Shown piece after piece: positions 8,111 to 17,082 of a DNA stretch of 64,000 nt. A program made the translations under genes and the position numbers. A model generated the notes under the pieces. The model was not told where the DNA came from and searched no databases. It worked only from the letters and a program-made list of their open reading frames with translations. Numbering within the stretch: position 1 is the first letter of the stretch; each line of letters begins with the position of its first letter. The DNA is from Rhodospirillales bacterium (GTDB taxonomy: Bacteria > Pseudomonadota > Alphaproteobacteria > ATCC43930 > CGMCC-115725), in NCBI GenBank assembly GCA_028288725.1, contig JAQGIC010000136.1:28086-92085 (forward strand), written 5' to 3'.

Positions 8111-8878
8111 ATGAAGGGGCAGCTGTTCGACCTGGCCGGCCGCACCGCGCTCGTGACCGGCGCGTCGCGCGGTCTCGGCCGCGCCATGGCCGAGGGGCTG
8201 GCCGAGGCCGGCGCCGCCGTGGTGCTGAACGGCGCCGACGGCGATCGCCTGGCCAAGGCGGCGTCCGAGATGCGCGCCGCCGGGTATCGCGTGCATGAGG
8301 CCCGGTTCGACGTGACGAACGAGGCGGAGATCCTTGCCGCCTTCGCGGCCCTCGATGCCGCCGGCATCGCCATCGATATCCTGGTCAACAATGCCGGCAT
8401 CCAGTTCCGCCGTCCCATGGTGGATCTGGACACGGCGGATTGGCGCCGGGTGATCGAGACCAATCTGACCAGCGCCTTCGTGGTCGGGCGCGAGGCCGCC
8501 AAGCGGATGATCCCGCGCGGGGCGGGCAAGATCATCAATATCGGCTCCCTGACCAGCGATCTCGCGCGCGCGACTGTGGCGCCCTATACGGTGGCCAAGG
8601 GCGGCATCAAAATGCTGACCCGCGCCATGACCGCCGAATGGGCGGCGCACGGCATCCAGGCCAACGCGATCGGTCCCGGCTATATGCTGACGGATATGAA
8701 CCAGGCCCTGGTGGACGATCCGGCCTTCAACGCCTGGGTCGTCGGACGCACGCCGTCCCGGCGCTGGGGCAAGCCGGGCGAACTGATCGGGACCGCCGTC
8801 TTCCTGGCCTCCGCGGCGTCCGATTACGTGAACGGCCAGATCATCTATGTTGATGGCGGCATGCTCGCCGTGCTCTGA
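8111..8878 (+). CDS. SDR-family oxidoreductase, gluconate 5-dehydrogenase-like
   Basis: 255 residues. Rossmann motif TGASRGLGRA (about 18-27), NNAG at ~92, and catalytic Ser in GSLTS with YTVAKGG (Tyr/Lys). The C-terminal motif YVNGQIIYVDGGM is typical of the IdnO/gluconate-5-dehydrogenase branch. It oxidises or reduces a secondary alcohol of a sugar acid using NAD(P). ATG follows the dehydratase stop by 5 bp, so the two genes are an operon. Substrate is inferred. Confidence 0.88.
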   Translation: MKGQLFDLAGRTALVTGASRGLGRAMAEGLAEAGAAVVLNGADGDRLAKAASEMRAAGYRVHEARFDVTNEAEILAAFAALDAAGIAIDILVNNAGIQFRRPMVDLDTADWRRVIETNLTSAFVVGREAAKRMIPRGAGKIINIGSLTSDLARATVAPYTVAKGGIKMLTRAMTAEWAAHGIQANAIGPGYMLTDMNQALVDDPAFNAWVVGRTPSRRWGKPGELIGTAVFLASAASDYVNGQIIYVDGGMLAVL

Positions 8879-8883
8879 CGTGG

Positions 8884-8889
8884 TTGACA
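8884..8889 (+). promoter_or_regulatory. Possible -35 element (TTGACA) ahead of the MFS gene
   Basis: A consensus TTGACA directly follows the SDR stop. An A-rich tract follows, and only a weak -10 candidate (TGAAAT, 8911-8916) is found at non-ideal spacing. The 123-bp gap before the transporter gene could hold its own promoter. Low confidence. Confidence 0.25.
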
Positions 8890-9001
8890 GCGCGCACGAA
8901 AAAAACGAAATGAAATAGTCAGAGGATTAGTCGCATCCAACCCGACCCGAGCATTCGACGCGCCGGAGCGGGAAATCAAGAACACGAAGGGGGAGACGTC
9001 G

Positions 9002-10363
9002 ATGTCGATAACTGAGTCGCAGCAGGCGGCCATGAACGGTGCCGTCCGGCATCTCGTGAGCAAATACAATCCGAAGGGCAATCGCGTCGGGTGGCTCATG
9101 ATGTCCTCCATCCTGGTGGAGGCCTGGGACCTTTATTCGATCGCCTTCGTCCTCGTCTTCATCAAGGACCAGTTCCATCCCGATCCGCTGCTGCTGGGCC
9201 TGGCCGCGGCGGGCACCCAGGGCGGTGCGCTGTTCGGCGCCCTGCTGGGCGGCTGGCTGTCCGACAAGATCGGGCGGCGCGTGATGTTCCTGGCGACGAT
9301 GATCATGTTCATCGTGCTGGCCCTGGCTCAGGCATTCGTGACCAGCATCGAATGGCTGGTCGTGATCCGCTTCGCGCTCGGCGTCCCGCTCGGCAGCGAC
9401 ATCTCCAACGGCTACACCTACATCATGGAATCCATGCCCAAGGGCAAGCGCGAGGTCATGGGCAACCGCTGGCAGTTCATGTTCGCCATCGGCGAGGTGA
9501 TGACGCTCGCCGTGATCGCCGTCTTCCTGGTGGCCAATCTCGACCATGAACTGGTCTGGCGCGTCACGCTCGGCCTGGGCGCCGTGCCGGCGCTCATCAT
9601 CCTGCTGATGCGCCACGACCTGCCGGAAACGGCGGTTTGGCTGATCCGCCACGGCCGGTTCCGCGAGGCGAAGCAGGTTTCGATGCAGATGTTCGGCGAC
9701 AATCTGGACATGCTGCCGAACGAGGACGCGATCGTGCCGAAGCCGCGTCCGACCGCCTTCCTGGCCGACATCCGCAAGGATCCGATCCGCTGGCGCGCCA
9801 CGCTCTATGGCTGGATCGCCTGTTTCGCGCAGGGCAGCGAGTTCTCGACCTTCGCGTTCTACCTGCCCGTCCTGTTCGTCATGGTCGGCGTCTCGTCGAT
9901 CCTCGGCATCGATCTCGTCACCATGGCGCTCTACTGCGTCGCCGCGGTTGCCGGCTGGGTCGGGCCGCTGCTGACGCCGAAGATCGGCCAGCGCGGCATC
10001 AGCATCGCCGGCTTCTCGATCGTGCTGGTTTCGCTGCTGGTCGCGGCCGGGGCGCTCTATACCGGTCAGACCGTGATCCTGCCTTTCGCCGCGGCCGCCA
10101 TGCTGTGGGGCCATTATTGGGACGCGTCGAACTGCATGACGATCCCGACGGTGGTCGCCAAGCCGGAATATCGCGGCACGGCCAGCGGCTTTGCCTATAT
10201 GTTCGTGAAGCTGCCGTCGTTCCTGGCGATCTTCCTGTTCCCGACGGTCTTCGCCGCGATCGGCCAGGCCAACGCCACTCTCCTGGTGGCCATCTTCCCG
10301 CTGATCGGGCTGCTGGCCGCGATCTTCATCCTGCCGGAAGTGTACGGGTTCGAGCACGACTGA
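9002..10363 (+). CDS. MFS metabolite transporter
   Basis: 453 residues with about twelve hydrophobic segments. The MFS loop 2-3 signature GGWLSDKIGRRVMF is at about residues 83-96, and a proline/arginine-rich central loop (~210-265) separates two six-helix halves. ATG is preceded by GGGGGAG. The family uses a proton gradient to import organic anions or sugars. Lying between sugar-acid catabolic enzymes and a GntR regulator, it is probably the uptake system for the acid the dehydratase and SDR consume. A strong hairpin terminator follows the gene. Confidence 0.9.
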   Translation: MSITESQQAAMNGAVRHLVSKYNPKGNRVGWLMMSSILVEAWDLYSIAFVLVFIKDQFHPDPLLLGLAAAGTQGGALFGALLGGWLSDKIGRRVMFLATMIMFIVLALAQAFVTSIEWLVVIRFALGVPLGSDISNGYTYIMESMPKGKREVMGNRWQFMFAIGEVMTLAVIAVFLVANLDHELVWRVTLGLGAVPALIILLMRHDLPETAVWLIRHGRFREAKQVSMQMFGDNLDMLPNEDAIVPKPRPTAFLADIRKDPIRWRATLYGWIACFAQGSEFSTFAFYLPVLFVMVGVSSILGIDLVTMALYCVAAVAGWVGPLLTPKIGQRGISIAGFSIVLVSLLVAAGALYTGQTVILPFAAAAMLWGHYWDASNCMTIPTVVAKPEYRGTASGFAYMFVKLPSFLAIFLFPTVFAAIGQANATLLVAIFPLIGLLAAIFILPEVYGFEHD

Positions 10364-10376
10364 CCCGATCGGACCC

Positions 10377-10407
10377 CGCCCCAAGGCGGCCTTGCCTTGG
10401 GGCGTTT
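10377..10407 (+). terminator. Rho-independent terminator after the MFS gene
   Basis: Perfect 11-bp stem CGCCCCAAGGC (10377-10387) / GCCTTGGGGCG (10394-10404) with a 6-base loop, followed by TTT. It is located 14 bp after the transporter stop and before the GntR gene. Confidence 0.8.
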
Positions 10408-10431
10408 CGACCGTCAACAGCGGGAGGCGTC

Positions 10432-11247
10432 GTGACCGAAGGCAAGCGCGTCGGGCGCGGACTGACCAGCGTACCGGCCGCGGACGGGGGAAACCCCGAG
10501 ACCGCGCCGGGGCGCCGGAACCGCATGAACCATTTCGAACTCGCCTACGACAGGATCGAACGCCTGATCGTCACCTGCGTGCTCAAGCCGGGGCAGGTGC
10601 TGTCCCTGCAGGATCTGCAGGATCTGGTCGGTCTGGGGCGCACGCCGGTGCATCAGGCCGTGGCGCGCTTCGCCGCCGACACGCTCATCCATATCCGCCC
10701 GCGCCATGGCCTGCAGATCGCGCCGATCGACCTGGCGCGCGAGCGGATTCTGCTGGCGCTGCGCGCCGATCTCGAACGGTTCGTGATCCGGCTGGCGGCG
10801 GAGCGATCCGGTTCGTCCCACCGCAATCAGATGCTGCATCTGCAGCGGACCTTGCGCGAACGCCGGGATGTCATGGACATCGACGAGTTCAACCTGTTCG
10901 ACCGACGGCTCGACGGGCTGATCCTCGCGGTTGCCGGCGAACCGTTCCTGGAACACGCGCTTCGCCCCCTGCACACCCTGTCGCGGCGCATCGGCTGGAT
11001 CCACCATACGCAGCTCAAGGTGGCCTTGAGCCTGCAGACTGCGATCGACTGCCATCTGGCCGTGCTCGAGGCGGTGGCGAACCGCCATATCGATCGGGCG
11101 ATCGAGAGCTCGGACAAGCTGATCGCGTTCGTCGATAGCATGTTCGACGTCATGGAGCGCGACATCGACCCGTCGCTGCTGGATTGCAGCATCGAGCCCA
11201 TCAGCGCGCTGACGGGCCCGCGCGGGTCGGTCCCGTTCCGCCGCTAG
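10432..11247 (+). CDS. GntR-family transcriptional regulator (FCD-type)
   Basis: 271 residues from GTG at 10432 (GGGAGG 6 bases upstream); an internal ATG at 10525 is an alternative. The winged helix is degenerate but recognisable (LSLQDLQDLVGLGRTPVHQA), followed by an all-helical FCD effector domain. Codons extend to a TAG that is itself the left end of a palindromic repeat. It probably controls the adjacent dehydratase-SDR-MFS genes. A hairpin terminator separates it from the transporter, so it has its own promoter or depends on read-through. Confidence 0.85.
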   Translation: MTEGKRVGRGLTSVPAADGGNPETAPGRRNRMNHFELAYDRIERLIVTCVLKPGQVLSLQDLQDLVGLGRTPVHQAVARFAADTLIHIRPRHGLQIAPIDLARERILLALRADLERFVIRLAAERSGSSHRNQMLHLQRTLRERRDVMDIDEFNLFDRRLDGLILAVAGEPFLEHALRPLHTLSRRIGWIHHTQLKVALSLQTAIDCHLAVLEAVANRHIDRAIESSDKLIAFVDSMFDVMERDIDPSLLDCSIEPISALTGPRGSVPFRR

Positions 11248-11312
11248 CCTGATCCGATCAAACCGGCTCGGTTTGACATGAGGCCGACCCGGCCTCATGT
11301 CATCGCACTTTA
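11245..11312. repeat. Two-hairpin palindromic repeat, copy A (short form); bidirectional terminator
   Basis: Begins TAGCCTGATCCGATCAAA, where the TAG is the stop of the GntR gene, and ends at the TAA stop of the convergent transaminase gene. The second hairpin is a perfect 12-bp stem, GACATGAGGCCG (11275-11286) / CGGCCTCATGTC (11290-11301). The central part found in full copies (GTGAATCAGTCTCTAAATAT) is missing, so this is a short variant. Its position between convergent stops makes it a natural two-way terminator. Confidence 0.85.
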
Positions 11313-12677
11313 GAGAACGGTCGCCGCGGCCTCGTCCAGCGACTTGCTCAACTGCAGCAGGATCTCGTCGATCTGCGCGGCCGTGATGATGAGCGGCGGG
11401 CAGAAGGCGAGCGCGTCGCCCATCGCGCGGGTGATGATGCCGTTCTTCTGCATGATGCCGTTGACCATCGTGCCCAGCTTGCCGACCGGATCGAGGCCCT
11501 TGCGGGTCGCCTTGTCCGCGACCAGTTCGATCGCCGCGATCAGGCCGACGCCGCGGACCTCGCCGATCAGCGGATGGCCGGCCAGCGCGCGCAACCCGTT
11601 CTGCAGCCGGGCGCCCATCTCGGCGGCATGGGCGACCAGCCCGCGTTCCTCGATGATCTTTATGGTCTCCAGCGCCACGGCGGCGGCCACCGGATGGCCG
11701 CCGGCGGTGAAGCCATGGCCGAGCGTGCCGATGCGGCTGCTCTCGTCGGCGATCGGGCCGAACACCTTCTCGTTGATCAGCAGGGCCGAGATCGGCAGGT
11801 AGGACGACGAGATCTGCTTCGACAGCACGATCATGTCCGGCTGCATGTCGAAGGTCGTGCTGCCGAACATGTTTCCGGTCCGGCCGAAACCGCAGATGAC
11901 CTCGTCGGCCACCAGGAGAATGTCGTATTTGCGCAGCACCGCCTGGATCTTCTGCCAATAGGTCCGGGGCGGCACGACGACGCCGCCGGCACCCATCACC
12001 GGCTCGCCGAAGAAGGCGGCGATCGTGTCCGGCCCCTCGGCCAGGATCAGCGCCTCCAGCTCTTCGGCGAGGCGGGTCGCGAAATCCTCCTCGCTCTCGC
12101 CGGGCTTGCCTTCCCTGTAGAAATGCGGCGAGCCGGTGTGGAGCACGTTGGCGATCGGCAGATCGAACGAACGGTGATTGTTCGGCAGGCCGGTCAGGCT
12201 GGCGGACGCGATGGTGACGCCGTGATAGCCGCGCATCCGGCTGATCAGCTTCTTGCGCTGCTGCTGGCCCAGCGAATTCGACCGGTACCAGATCAGCTTC
12301 ATCGCCGTGTCGTTCGCTTCCGAGCCGGAGTTGGTGAAGAACACCTTCGACATCGGCACCGGCGCCATCGTCACCAGCTTCTCGGCCAGATCGATCACGG
12401 GCCCATGCGATTTATGGGTGAAGGAATGATAGTACGGCAGGGTGCTCATCTGCTTGGTGGCGGCGGCGACCAGGCGCTGCTCGCTGAAGCCGAGCGCCAC
12501 GCTCCACAGGCCGGCCATCGCCTCGATATAGCGCTTGCCGTGGATGTCCTCGACATAGACGCCGTCACCTTTGGCGATGACGAGCGGGCCGGTCTGGTCG
12601 TGCTTGCGGGCATCGGTATAGCCATGCAGGTGGTAGGCGATATCCCGGGCTTCGGGCGAATTGGGCTGGGCGGTCAC
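11310..12677 (-). CDS. Class III (omega) aminotransferase
   Basis: 455 residues from GTG at 12675-12677 (AGAGGAG 9 bases upstream); a longer frame reaches back into the preceding gene and is not used. PLP-fold signatures: TNSGSEANDTAMKL, the LVADEVICGFGRTGNMFG block, and the Schiff-base lysine in LSKQISS (about 290). The closest families are omega-amino acid:pyruvate and polyamine transaminases. Last gene of the minus-strand peptide-importer operon. With the HDAC-like amidohydrolase encoded divergently it suggests removal of a primary amine after deacylation. Confidence 0.9.
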   Translation of the reverse strand: MTAQPNSPEARDIAYHLHGYTDARKHDQTGPLVIAKGDGVYVEDIHGKRYIEAMAGLWSVALGFSEQRLVAAATKQMSTLPYYHSFTHKSHGPVIDLAEKLVTMAPVPMSKVFFTNSGSEANDTAMKLIWYRSNSLGQQQRKKLISRMRGYHGVTIASASLTGLPNNHRSFDLPIANVLHTGSPHFYREGKPGESEEDFATRLAEELEALILAEGPDTIAAFFGEPVMGAGGVVVPPRTYWQKIQAVLRKYDILLVADEVICGFGRTGNMFGSTTFDMQPDMIVLSKQISSSYLPISALLINEKVFGPIADESSRIGTLGHGFTAGGHPVAAAVALETIKIIEERGLVAHAAEMGARLQNGLRALAGHPLIGEVRGVGLIAAIELVADKATRKGLDPVGKLGTMVNGIMQKNGIITRAMGDALAFCPPLIITAAQIDEILLQLSKSLDEAAATVL

Positions 12678-12705
12678 AGCTTGGAACTCCTCTGGGGCAG
12701 CAGGC

Positions 12706-13641
12706 TCAATAGCCGCGCTGCCGGTCGATGGCGCCGACGAGCGGCGTGCCGGCGTCGAGCCGGGCGAGATTGGCGAGCAACTGGGTGACGACGACGGTCG
12801 GCCCGGTCCGGGTGGCAATGTGCGGCGTCACGACGATGCGCCGGTCGCGCCAGAACGGATGATCACCCGGCAGCGGCTCCTCGGTAAAGGCATCAAGCGT
12901 GGCGGCGCCCAGTTGGCCACGATCCAGCGCCGCCAGCAAATCCCGATCGACCAGATGGCCGCCCCGGCCGACATTGATCAGATGTGCGCCGGCCGGCAGG
13001 CGGGCGAACAGGTCGGCATTGAGGAAGCCCTGGGTCTCGTCGGTCAAGGGCAGCAGGCAGACGAGACTGTCGGACCGGGCCAGGAAATCGCCCAATTGAC
13101 CCGCGCCGTGATAACCCATGACCCCGGCCGGCAGATCGGGCTTGGGGCCGCGGCTCCAACCCGCGACGTCATAGCCGAGCATGGCCAGCGCGCTCGCCAC
13201 GGCCAGGCCCAGCACGCCCATGCCGGCGATGCCGACGCGATGCAGGCGGGTCGGCACGATCGGGTTTTCCTGCCAGATGCCCTGGGTCTGGCGCGCCAGA
13301 TACTGGTCGAAATGGCGGTGCCGGTGCGTCACCGCCCAGACGACATAGGCGACCATGCCGCTCGCCATGTTGGGATCGATGATCCGGCAGATCGGCACGT
13401 CGGGCGGCACCGTCGGGTCGGCGGTGATGTGATCGACGCCGGCCGCGATCGACTGGACCAGCCGCAGGCGCGGCAGGGCGCCGAACAGGCCGGCGGGCGC
13501 GTGCCAGCACAGCACCGTGTCGGCATGTTCCGGCGCCTCCTGGTGCATGCGGATATCCAGTTCCGGCGCCAGTTTGGCAAAGGTCGGCAGCAGATAGGAC
13601 ATGTCGATCTGCGTGCTGGCCAGCACGATGGTCCTGCTCAT
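12706..13641 (-). CDS. ghrA: Glyoxylate/hydroxypyruvate reductase A-like 2-hydroxyacid dehydrogenase
   Basis: 311 residues, the GhrA length. NAD(P)-binding motif GIAGMGVLGLAVA at about 136-148, INVGRGGHLVD, catalytic Arg in the GRGG region, Glu in FTEEPLP and His in VVTPHIA. It reduces 2-oxoacids to 2-hydroxyacids (or the reverse) in the cytoplasm. The ATG overlaps the stop of the ABC ATPase gene (ATGA). The pairing with a transaminase fits processing of a 2-oxo or 2-hydroxy acid released in the pathway. Symbol given for the family match only. Confidence 0.85.
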   Translation of the reverse strand: MSRTIVLASTQIDMSYLLPTFAKLAPELDIRMHQEAPEHADTVLCWHAPAGLFGALPRLRLVQSIAAGVDHITADPTVPPDVPICRIIDPNMASGMVAYVVWAVTHRHRHFDQYLARQTQGIWQENPIVPTRLHRVGIAGMGVLGLAVASALAMLGYDVAGWSRGPKPDLPAGVMGYHGAGQLGDFLARSDSLVCLLPLTDETQGFLNADLFARLPAGAHLINVGRGGHLVDRDLLAALDRGQLGAATLDAFTEEPLPGDHPFWRDRRIVVTPHIATRTGPTVVVTQLLANLARLDAGTPLVGAIDRQRGY

Positions 13642-15242
13642 GATGCTGATCGCTCCAGCCGCGGCACCGCGGCCATCAATTCACGCGTATAGGCATGGCG
13701 CGGGTCGTGCAGCACTTGGCTCCCCTCGCCATACTCGACCAGCTCGCCCGCGCGCATGACCGCGACCCGGTCGCACATCTGGGCCGCCACGCGCAGGTCG
13801 TGGGTGATGAACAATAGTGCCAAATCGAACTTTTTGCGCACCTGATCGAACAGCTCCAGCACCTGCGCCTGCACCGACACGTCGAGGGCCGAAACGGGCT
13901 CGTCGGCGACCAGCAGTTCCGGCTCCATCGCCAGCGCGCGGGCGATGCCGATGCGCTGGCGCTGCCCGCCGGAGAATTCATGGGGATAGCGCTCGAGCGC
14001 CTCGGGGCCGAGCCCGACCAGCGACAGCAGCTCGACCGCCCGATCGCGGGCCTTTGTCTTGGGGATGCCTTGCATCAGCATGCCGGTCATGATGGCGGAT
14101 CCGACCCGATGGCGCGGGTTGAGCGAGGCATAGGGGTCCTGGAACACCATCTGGATCCGGCCGCGATAGGGCTTCAGGCCCTTCGGCCCGAGCTTGGAGA
14201 TGTCGGTGCCCTCGAACAGGATGCGGCCGGAACTGATCGGGGTCAGGCCGGTGACGCAGCGGCCGATGGTCGATTTGCCCGAGCCGCTTTCGCCGACGAT
14301 GCCCAGGGTCTCGCCCTTGCGCAGGCTCAAGGACACGCCCTTCAGCGCCGCCACCTCGCGTCCGCCGGGCAGGCGATAGGTCTTGGTGACCTGGTCCAGT
14401 TCGAGGAGCGCCGTCGGCGCCATGGCGGGGGCGCGATCGCCGCTCTGGCCGTGCGGGATCGCCGCGATCAGCTTTTGCGTATAGGGATGCTGCGGCCGGT
14501 CCAGCACCGCGCGGGCCGGGCCGCTTTCGACCATCACGCCTTGGCTCATGACCGCGACCCGGTCGGCGATCTCGGCGACCACGCCGAAATCATGGGTGAT
14601 GAACAGCAGCGCCATGCCGCGGCGCCGCTGCAGGTCGCGGATCAGCTTCAGGATCTGCGCCTGGGTCGTGACGTCGAGCGCGGTCGTCGGCTCGTCGGCG
14701 ATCAGCAAGGCCGGTTCGAGCGCCAGCGCCGCCGCGATCATGACGCGCTGACGCTGGCCGCCAGACAGGCGGAACGGATAGCTGTCGGCCAGGCGCACCG
14801 GATCGGGCAAGCCCACATCGGCAAGCGCCGCCAGCACCTTTTCCCGACATTCCCTGCGCCCGATATCCGTGTGGCTGCGATAGACCTCGGCGATCTGGTC
14901 GCCGATGCGCATGATCGGGTTGAGCGCGGTCATCGGCTCCTGAAAGATCATGCCGATGCGCCGGCCGCGCAGCGTCTGCATCTGAAGGTCGCTGAGATCC
15001 AGCAGGTCCTGCCCGTCGAACCGGATGCGGCCGGCGGTCGGTCGCACTTGCGGGCCGGGCAGCAGGCCCATGACCGCATTGGCGATCATCGACTTGCCGG
15101 ACCCGCTTTCGCCGACGATGCACAAGGCCTCGCCGGGGCCAAGCGTCAGGCTGACGCCCGAGACCGCGAGCGGCCGGTCGCCGCCCGGCGGCAGGCAGAT
15201 ATCCAGCCCGTCGATCAGCAGCACGGGATCAGAGGCCGGCAT
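13638..15242 (-). CDS. Peptide-type ABC transporter, fused double ATPase (DppD-DppF)
   Basis: 534 residues containing two complete ABC domains in one chain. Domain 1 has Walker [10 protein letters not shown] and signature [12 protein letters not shown]; domain 2 has GESGSGKST and [12 protein letters not shown]. Each ends in the oligopeptide/dipeptide C-terminal extension. It energises the DppB/DppC-type permease pair encoded upstream; the DppC stop overlaps this start by 14 bp. Fused ATPases are common in importers for peptides, nickel and opine-like compounds. Confidence 0.95.
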   Translation of the reverse strand: MPASDPVLLIDGLDICLPPGGDRPLAVSGVSLTLGPGEALCIVGESGSGKSMIANAVMGLLPGPQVRPTAGRIRFDGQDLLDLSDLQMQTLRGRRIGMIFQEPMTALNPIMRIGDQIAEVYRSHTDIGRRECREKVLAALADVGLPDPVRLADSYPFRLSGGQRQRVMIAAALALEPALLIADEPTTALDVTTQAQILKLIRDLQRRRGMALLFITHDFGVVAEIADRVAVMSQGVMVESGPARAVLDRPQHPYTQKLIAAIPHGQSGDRAPAMAPTALLELDQVTKTYRLPGGREVAALKGVSLSLRKGETLGIVGESGSGKSTIGRCVTGLTPISSGRILFEGTDISKLGPKGLKPYRGRIQMVFQDPYASLNPRHRVGSAIMTGMLMQGIPKTKARDRAVELLSLVGLGPEALERYPHEFSGGQRQRIGIARALAMEPELLVADEPVSALDVSVQAQVLELFDQVRKKFDLALLFITHDLRVAAQMCDRVAVMRAGELVEYGEGSQVLHDPRHAYTRELMAAVPRLERSAS

Positions 15243-16080
15243 TGCCGCGTCCCCCGCCCAGTTTGGTGTTGAGCCCGTCGCTCAGGCCCTCGCCGACCAG
15301 ATTGAGCGCCAGCACGGTCATGAGGATGGCGAGGCCGGGAAACACGCTCATCCACCAGGCCTGGCGCAGCACCGTGCGCGCGGCGCCGATCATGAAGCCC
15401 CAGCTCATCAAGTCGGGATCGCCCAGGCCCATGAAGCTGAGGCTCGATTCCAGCAGGATTGCGGTCGCGACCATCAGCGATGCCATGACCACGATCGAGG
15501 AGGCCGCATTGGGCAGCAGTTCGACGAAGATGATGCGTAGGTCCGACTGGCCGTCGAGCCGGGCGGCCTCGACGAAGTCGCGCTGGCGCAAGGTCAGGAA
15601 CTCGCCCCGCACCAGGCGCGCGACCGGCGGCCAGGACACGATGGCGATCGCGGTCACGATCGAGCCGACCGAGGGCTGGAAGATCGCGACCAGCACGATC
15701 GCCAGCGCGAAGCTGGGCACGGTCTGGAACAGCTCGGTAAAGCGCATCAGTGCCGCATCGATCCAGCCGCCGTAGTAGCCGGAGACGGCACCGAGCGTGA
15801 CGCCCAGAACCAAGGCGGCGACGGTCGAGACGAAGCCGATCATCAGCGAAACCCGGGCGCCATAGACCAGCCCGGTGCCGATGTCGCGGCCCAGGGTGTC
15901 GGTGCCGAACAGGGTGTGGGCCAGCTCGAACGGCGGCAGGAACGGCCGCTGCACCATGGCCCAGGGATCGCCGCCGTCGATCAGGGGCGCAAACAGCGCC
16001 AGGCAGAGCACGGCGGCCAGGACCGCGAGCCCGACCAGGGCGCCCTTGTTGCGGCGGAAGCGGCGCCAGAAATCGCGCAT
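15229..16080 (-). CDS. Peptide-type ABC permease, DppC-like
   Basis: 283 residues from the ATG at 16078-16080. A short cytoplasmic N-terminus (MRDFWRRFRRNKGALVG) precedes the first membrane helix, as in DppC/OppC. The EAA loop is EAARLDGQSDLRIIFVELLP. About five to six helices. The start overlaps the stop of the DppB-type gene (TGATG). It forms the importer pore with that partner. Confidence 0.93.
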   Translation of the reverse strand: MRDFWRRFRRNKGALVGLAVLAAVLCLALFAPLIDGGDPWAMVQRPFLPPFELAHTLFGTDTLGRDIGTGLVYGARVSLMIGFVSTVAALVLGVTLGAVSGYYGGWIDAALMRFTELFQTVPSFALAIVLVAIFQPSVGSIVTAIAIVSWPPVARLVRGEFLTLRQRDFVEAARLDGQSDLRIIFVELLPNAASSIVVMASLMVATAILLESSLSFMGLGDPDLMSWGFMIGAARTVLRQAWWMSVFPGLAILMTVLALNLVGEGLSDGLNTKLGGGRGNAGL

Positions 16081-17054
16081 CAGCGGAGCTCGATCCGGGG
16101 ATCGACGATCGTGTAGATCACGTCGGTCAGGACATTGAACAGCACCACCATCGCGGCCGTGAACAGGAACAGGCCCAACAGCAGATTGTAGTCGCGCTGG
16201 AGCAGCGCCTCGAACATCAGCCGGCCGATGCCGGGCCAGGCGAACACCGTTTCGGTCAGGATGGCGCCGCCGACCATCTGGCCGGCCTGGATGCCGGCCA
16301 ATGTGATGATCGGCAGCAGCGCGTTGCGCAGGATATGGACGCGCCAGATCCGTCCGCGCGGCACGCCCTTGGCGCGGGCCGTCTTGACGAAATCCATGCG
16401 CGAGACCTCCAGCATGGATGTCCGGGTCATGCGGGCGTAGATCGCCATGTAGAACAGCGCCAGCGTGACCGCCGGCAGCACCAGATGCTGCGCCACGTCG
16501 ATCGCATGGCCGAGCGGCGACAGGTTCTGTCCGACCGTCGCCATGCCGAAGCCGGGCAGCCAATCGAGCTTGATCGAAAGGATCAGCACGGCCATCAAGG
16601 CGACCCAGAACAACGGTGTCGCGTAGAAGATCAGCGCCACGGTCGTCACCAGGCTGTCGCTCCAGGTGCCGACCCGGCTCGACGACCAGGCGCCCAAGGT
16701 GATGCCCAGCAGCAGCGACAGCACGAAGGCACTGCCGGTCAAGAGCAGCGTCGCCGGGACCCGCTCGGCGATCAGGTCGGCGACCGGCCGCTGCTGGCGA
16801 TAGGATTGGCCGAGGTCGAGCAGCGCCACATGGCCCAGATACAGGCCCAGCTGCTCGATCATGGGCTTGTCCAGGCCGAACTGCTGGCGCAGTTGCGCCA
16901 CGAACTTGGCGTCGCCGGCCCCCGCCTCGCCGGCCATCACGGCCGCCGGATCGCCGGGAGCCGCCCGGATCAGGAAGAAATTGACCACGACTATCAGCAG
17001 CAGGGCCACCAGGCCCTGCGCCAGGCGTCGGGCGGCAAACCGCGTCCGGTTCAC
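16080..17054 (-). CDS. Peptide-type ABC permease, DppB-like
   Basis: 324 residues with an N-terminal helix, the RAAPGDPAAVMAGEAG motif characteristic of DppB/GsiC, and an EAA-type loop (KTARAKGVPRGRIWRVHILR). It ends ...VDPRIELR as DppB proteins do. It is translated after the binding protein (28-bp gap) and before DppC (overlap). Confidence 0.94.
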   Translation of the reverse strand: MNRTRFAARRLAQGLVALLLIVVVNFFLIRAAPGDPAAVMAGEAGAGDAKFVAQLRQQFGLDKPMIEQLGLYLGHVALLDLGQSYRQQRPVADLIAERVPATLLLTGSAFVLSLLLGITLGAWSSSRVGTWSDSLVTTVALIFYATPLFWVALMAVLILSIKLDWLPGFGMATVGQNLSPLGHAIDVAQHLVLPAVTLALFYMAIYARMTRTSMLEVSRMDFVKTARAKGVPRGRIWRVHILRNALLPIITLAGIQAGQMVGGAILTETVFAWPGIGRLMFEALLQRDYNLLLGLFLFTAAMVVLFNVLTDVIYTIVDPRIELR

Positions 17055-17082
17055 GAACGGGCGGCCTCTCGAACCCGACGCC

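Noticed and set aside
9637..11247. 536-codon frame spanning the end of the MFS gene and the GntR gene
   Set aside because: It reads out of phase through the transporter and crosses a terminator. The real gene is the GntR regulator from GTG 10432.
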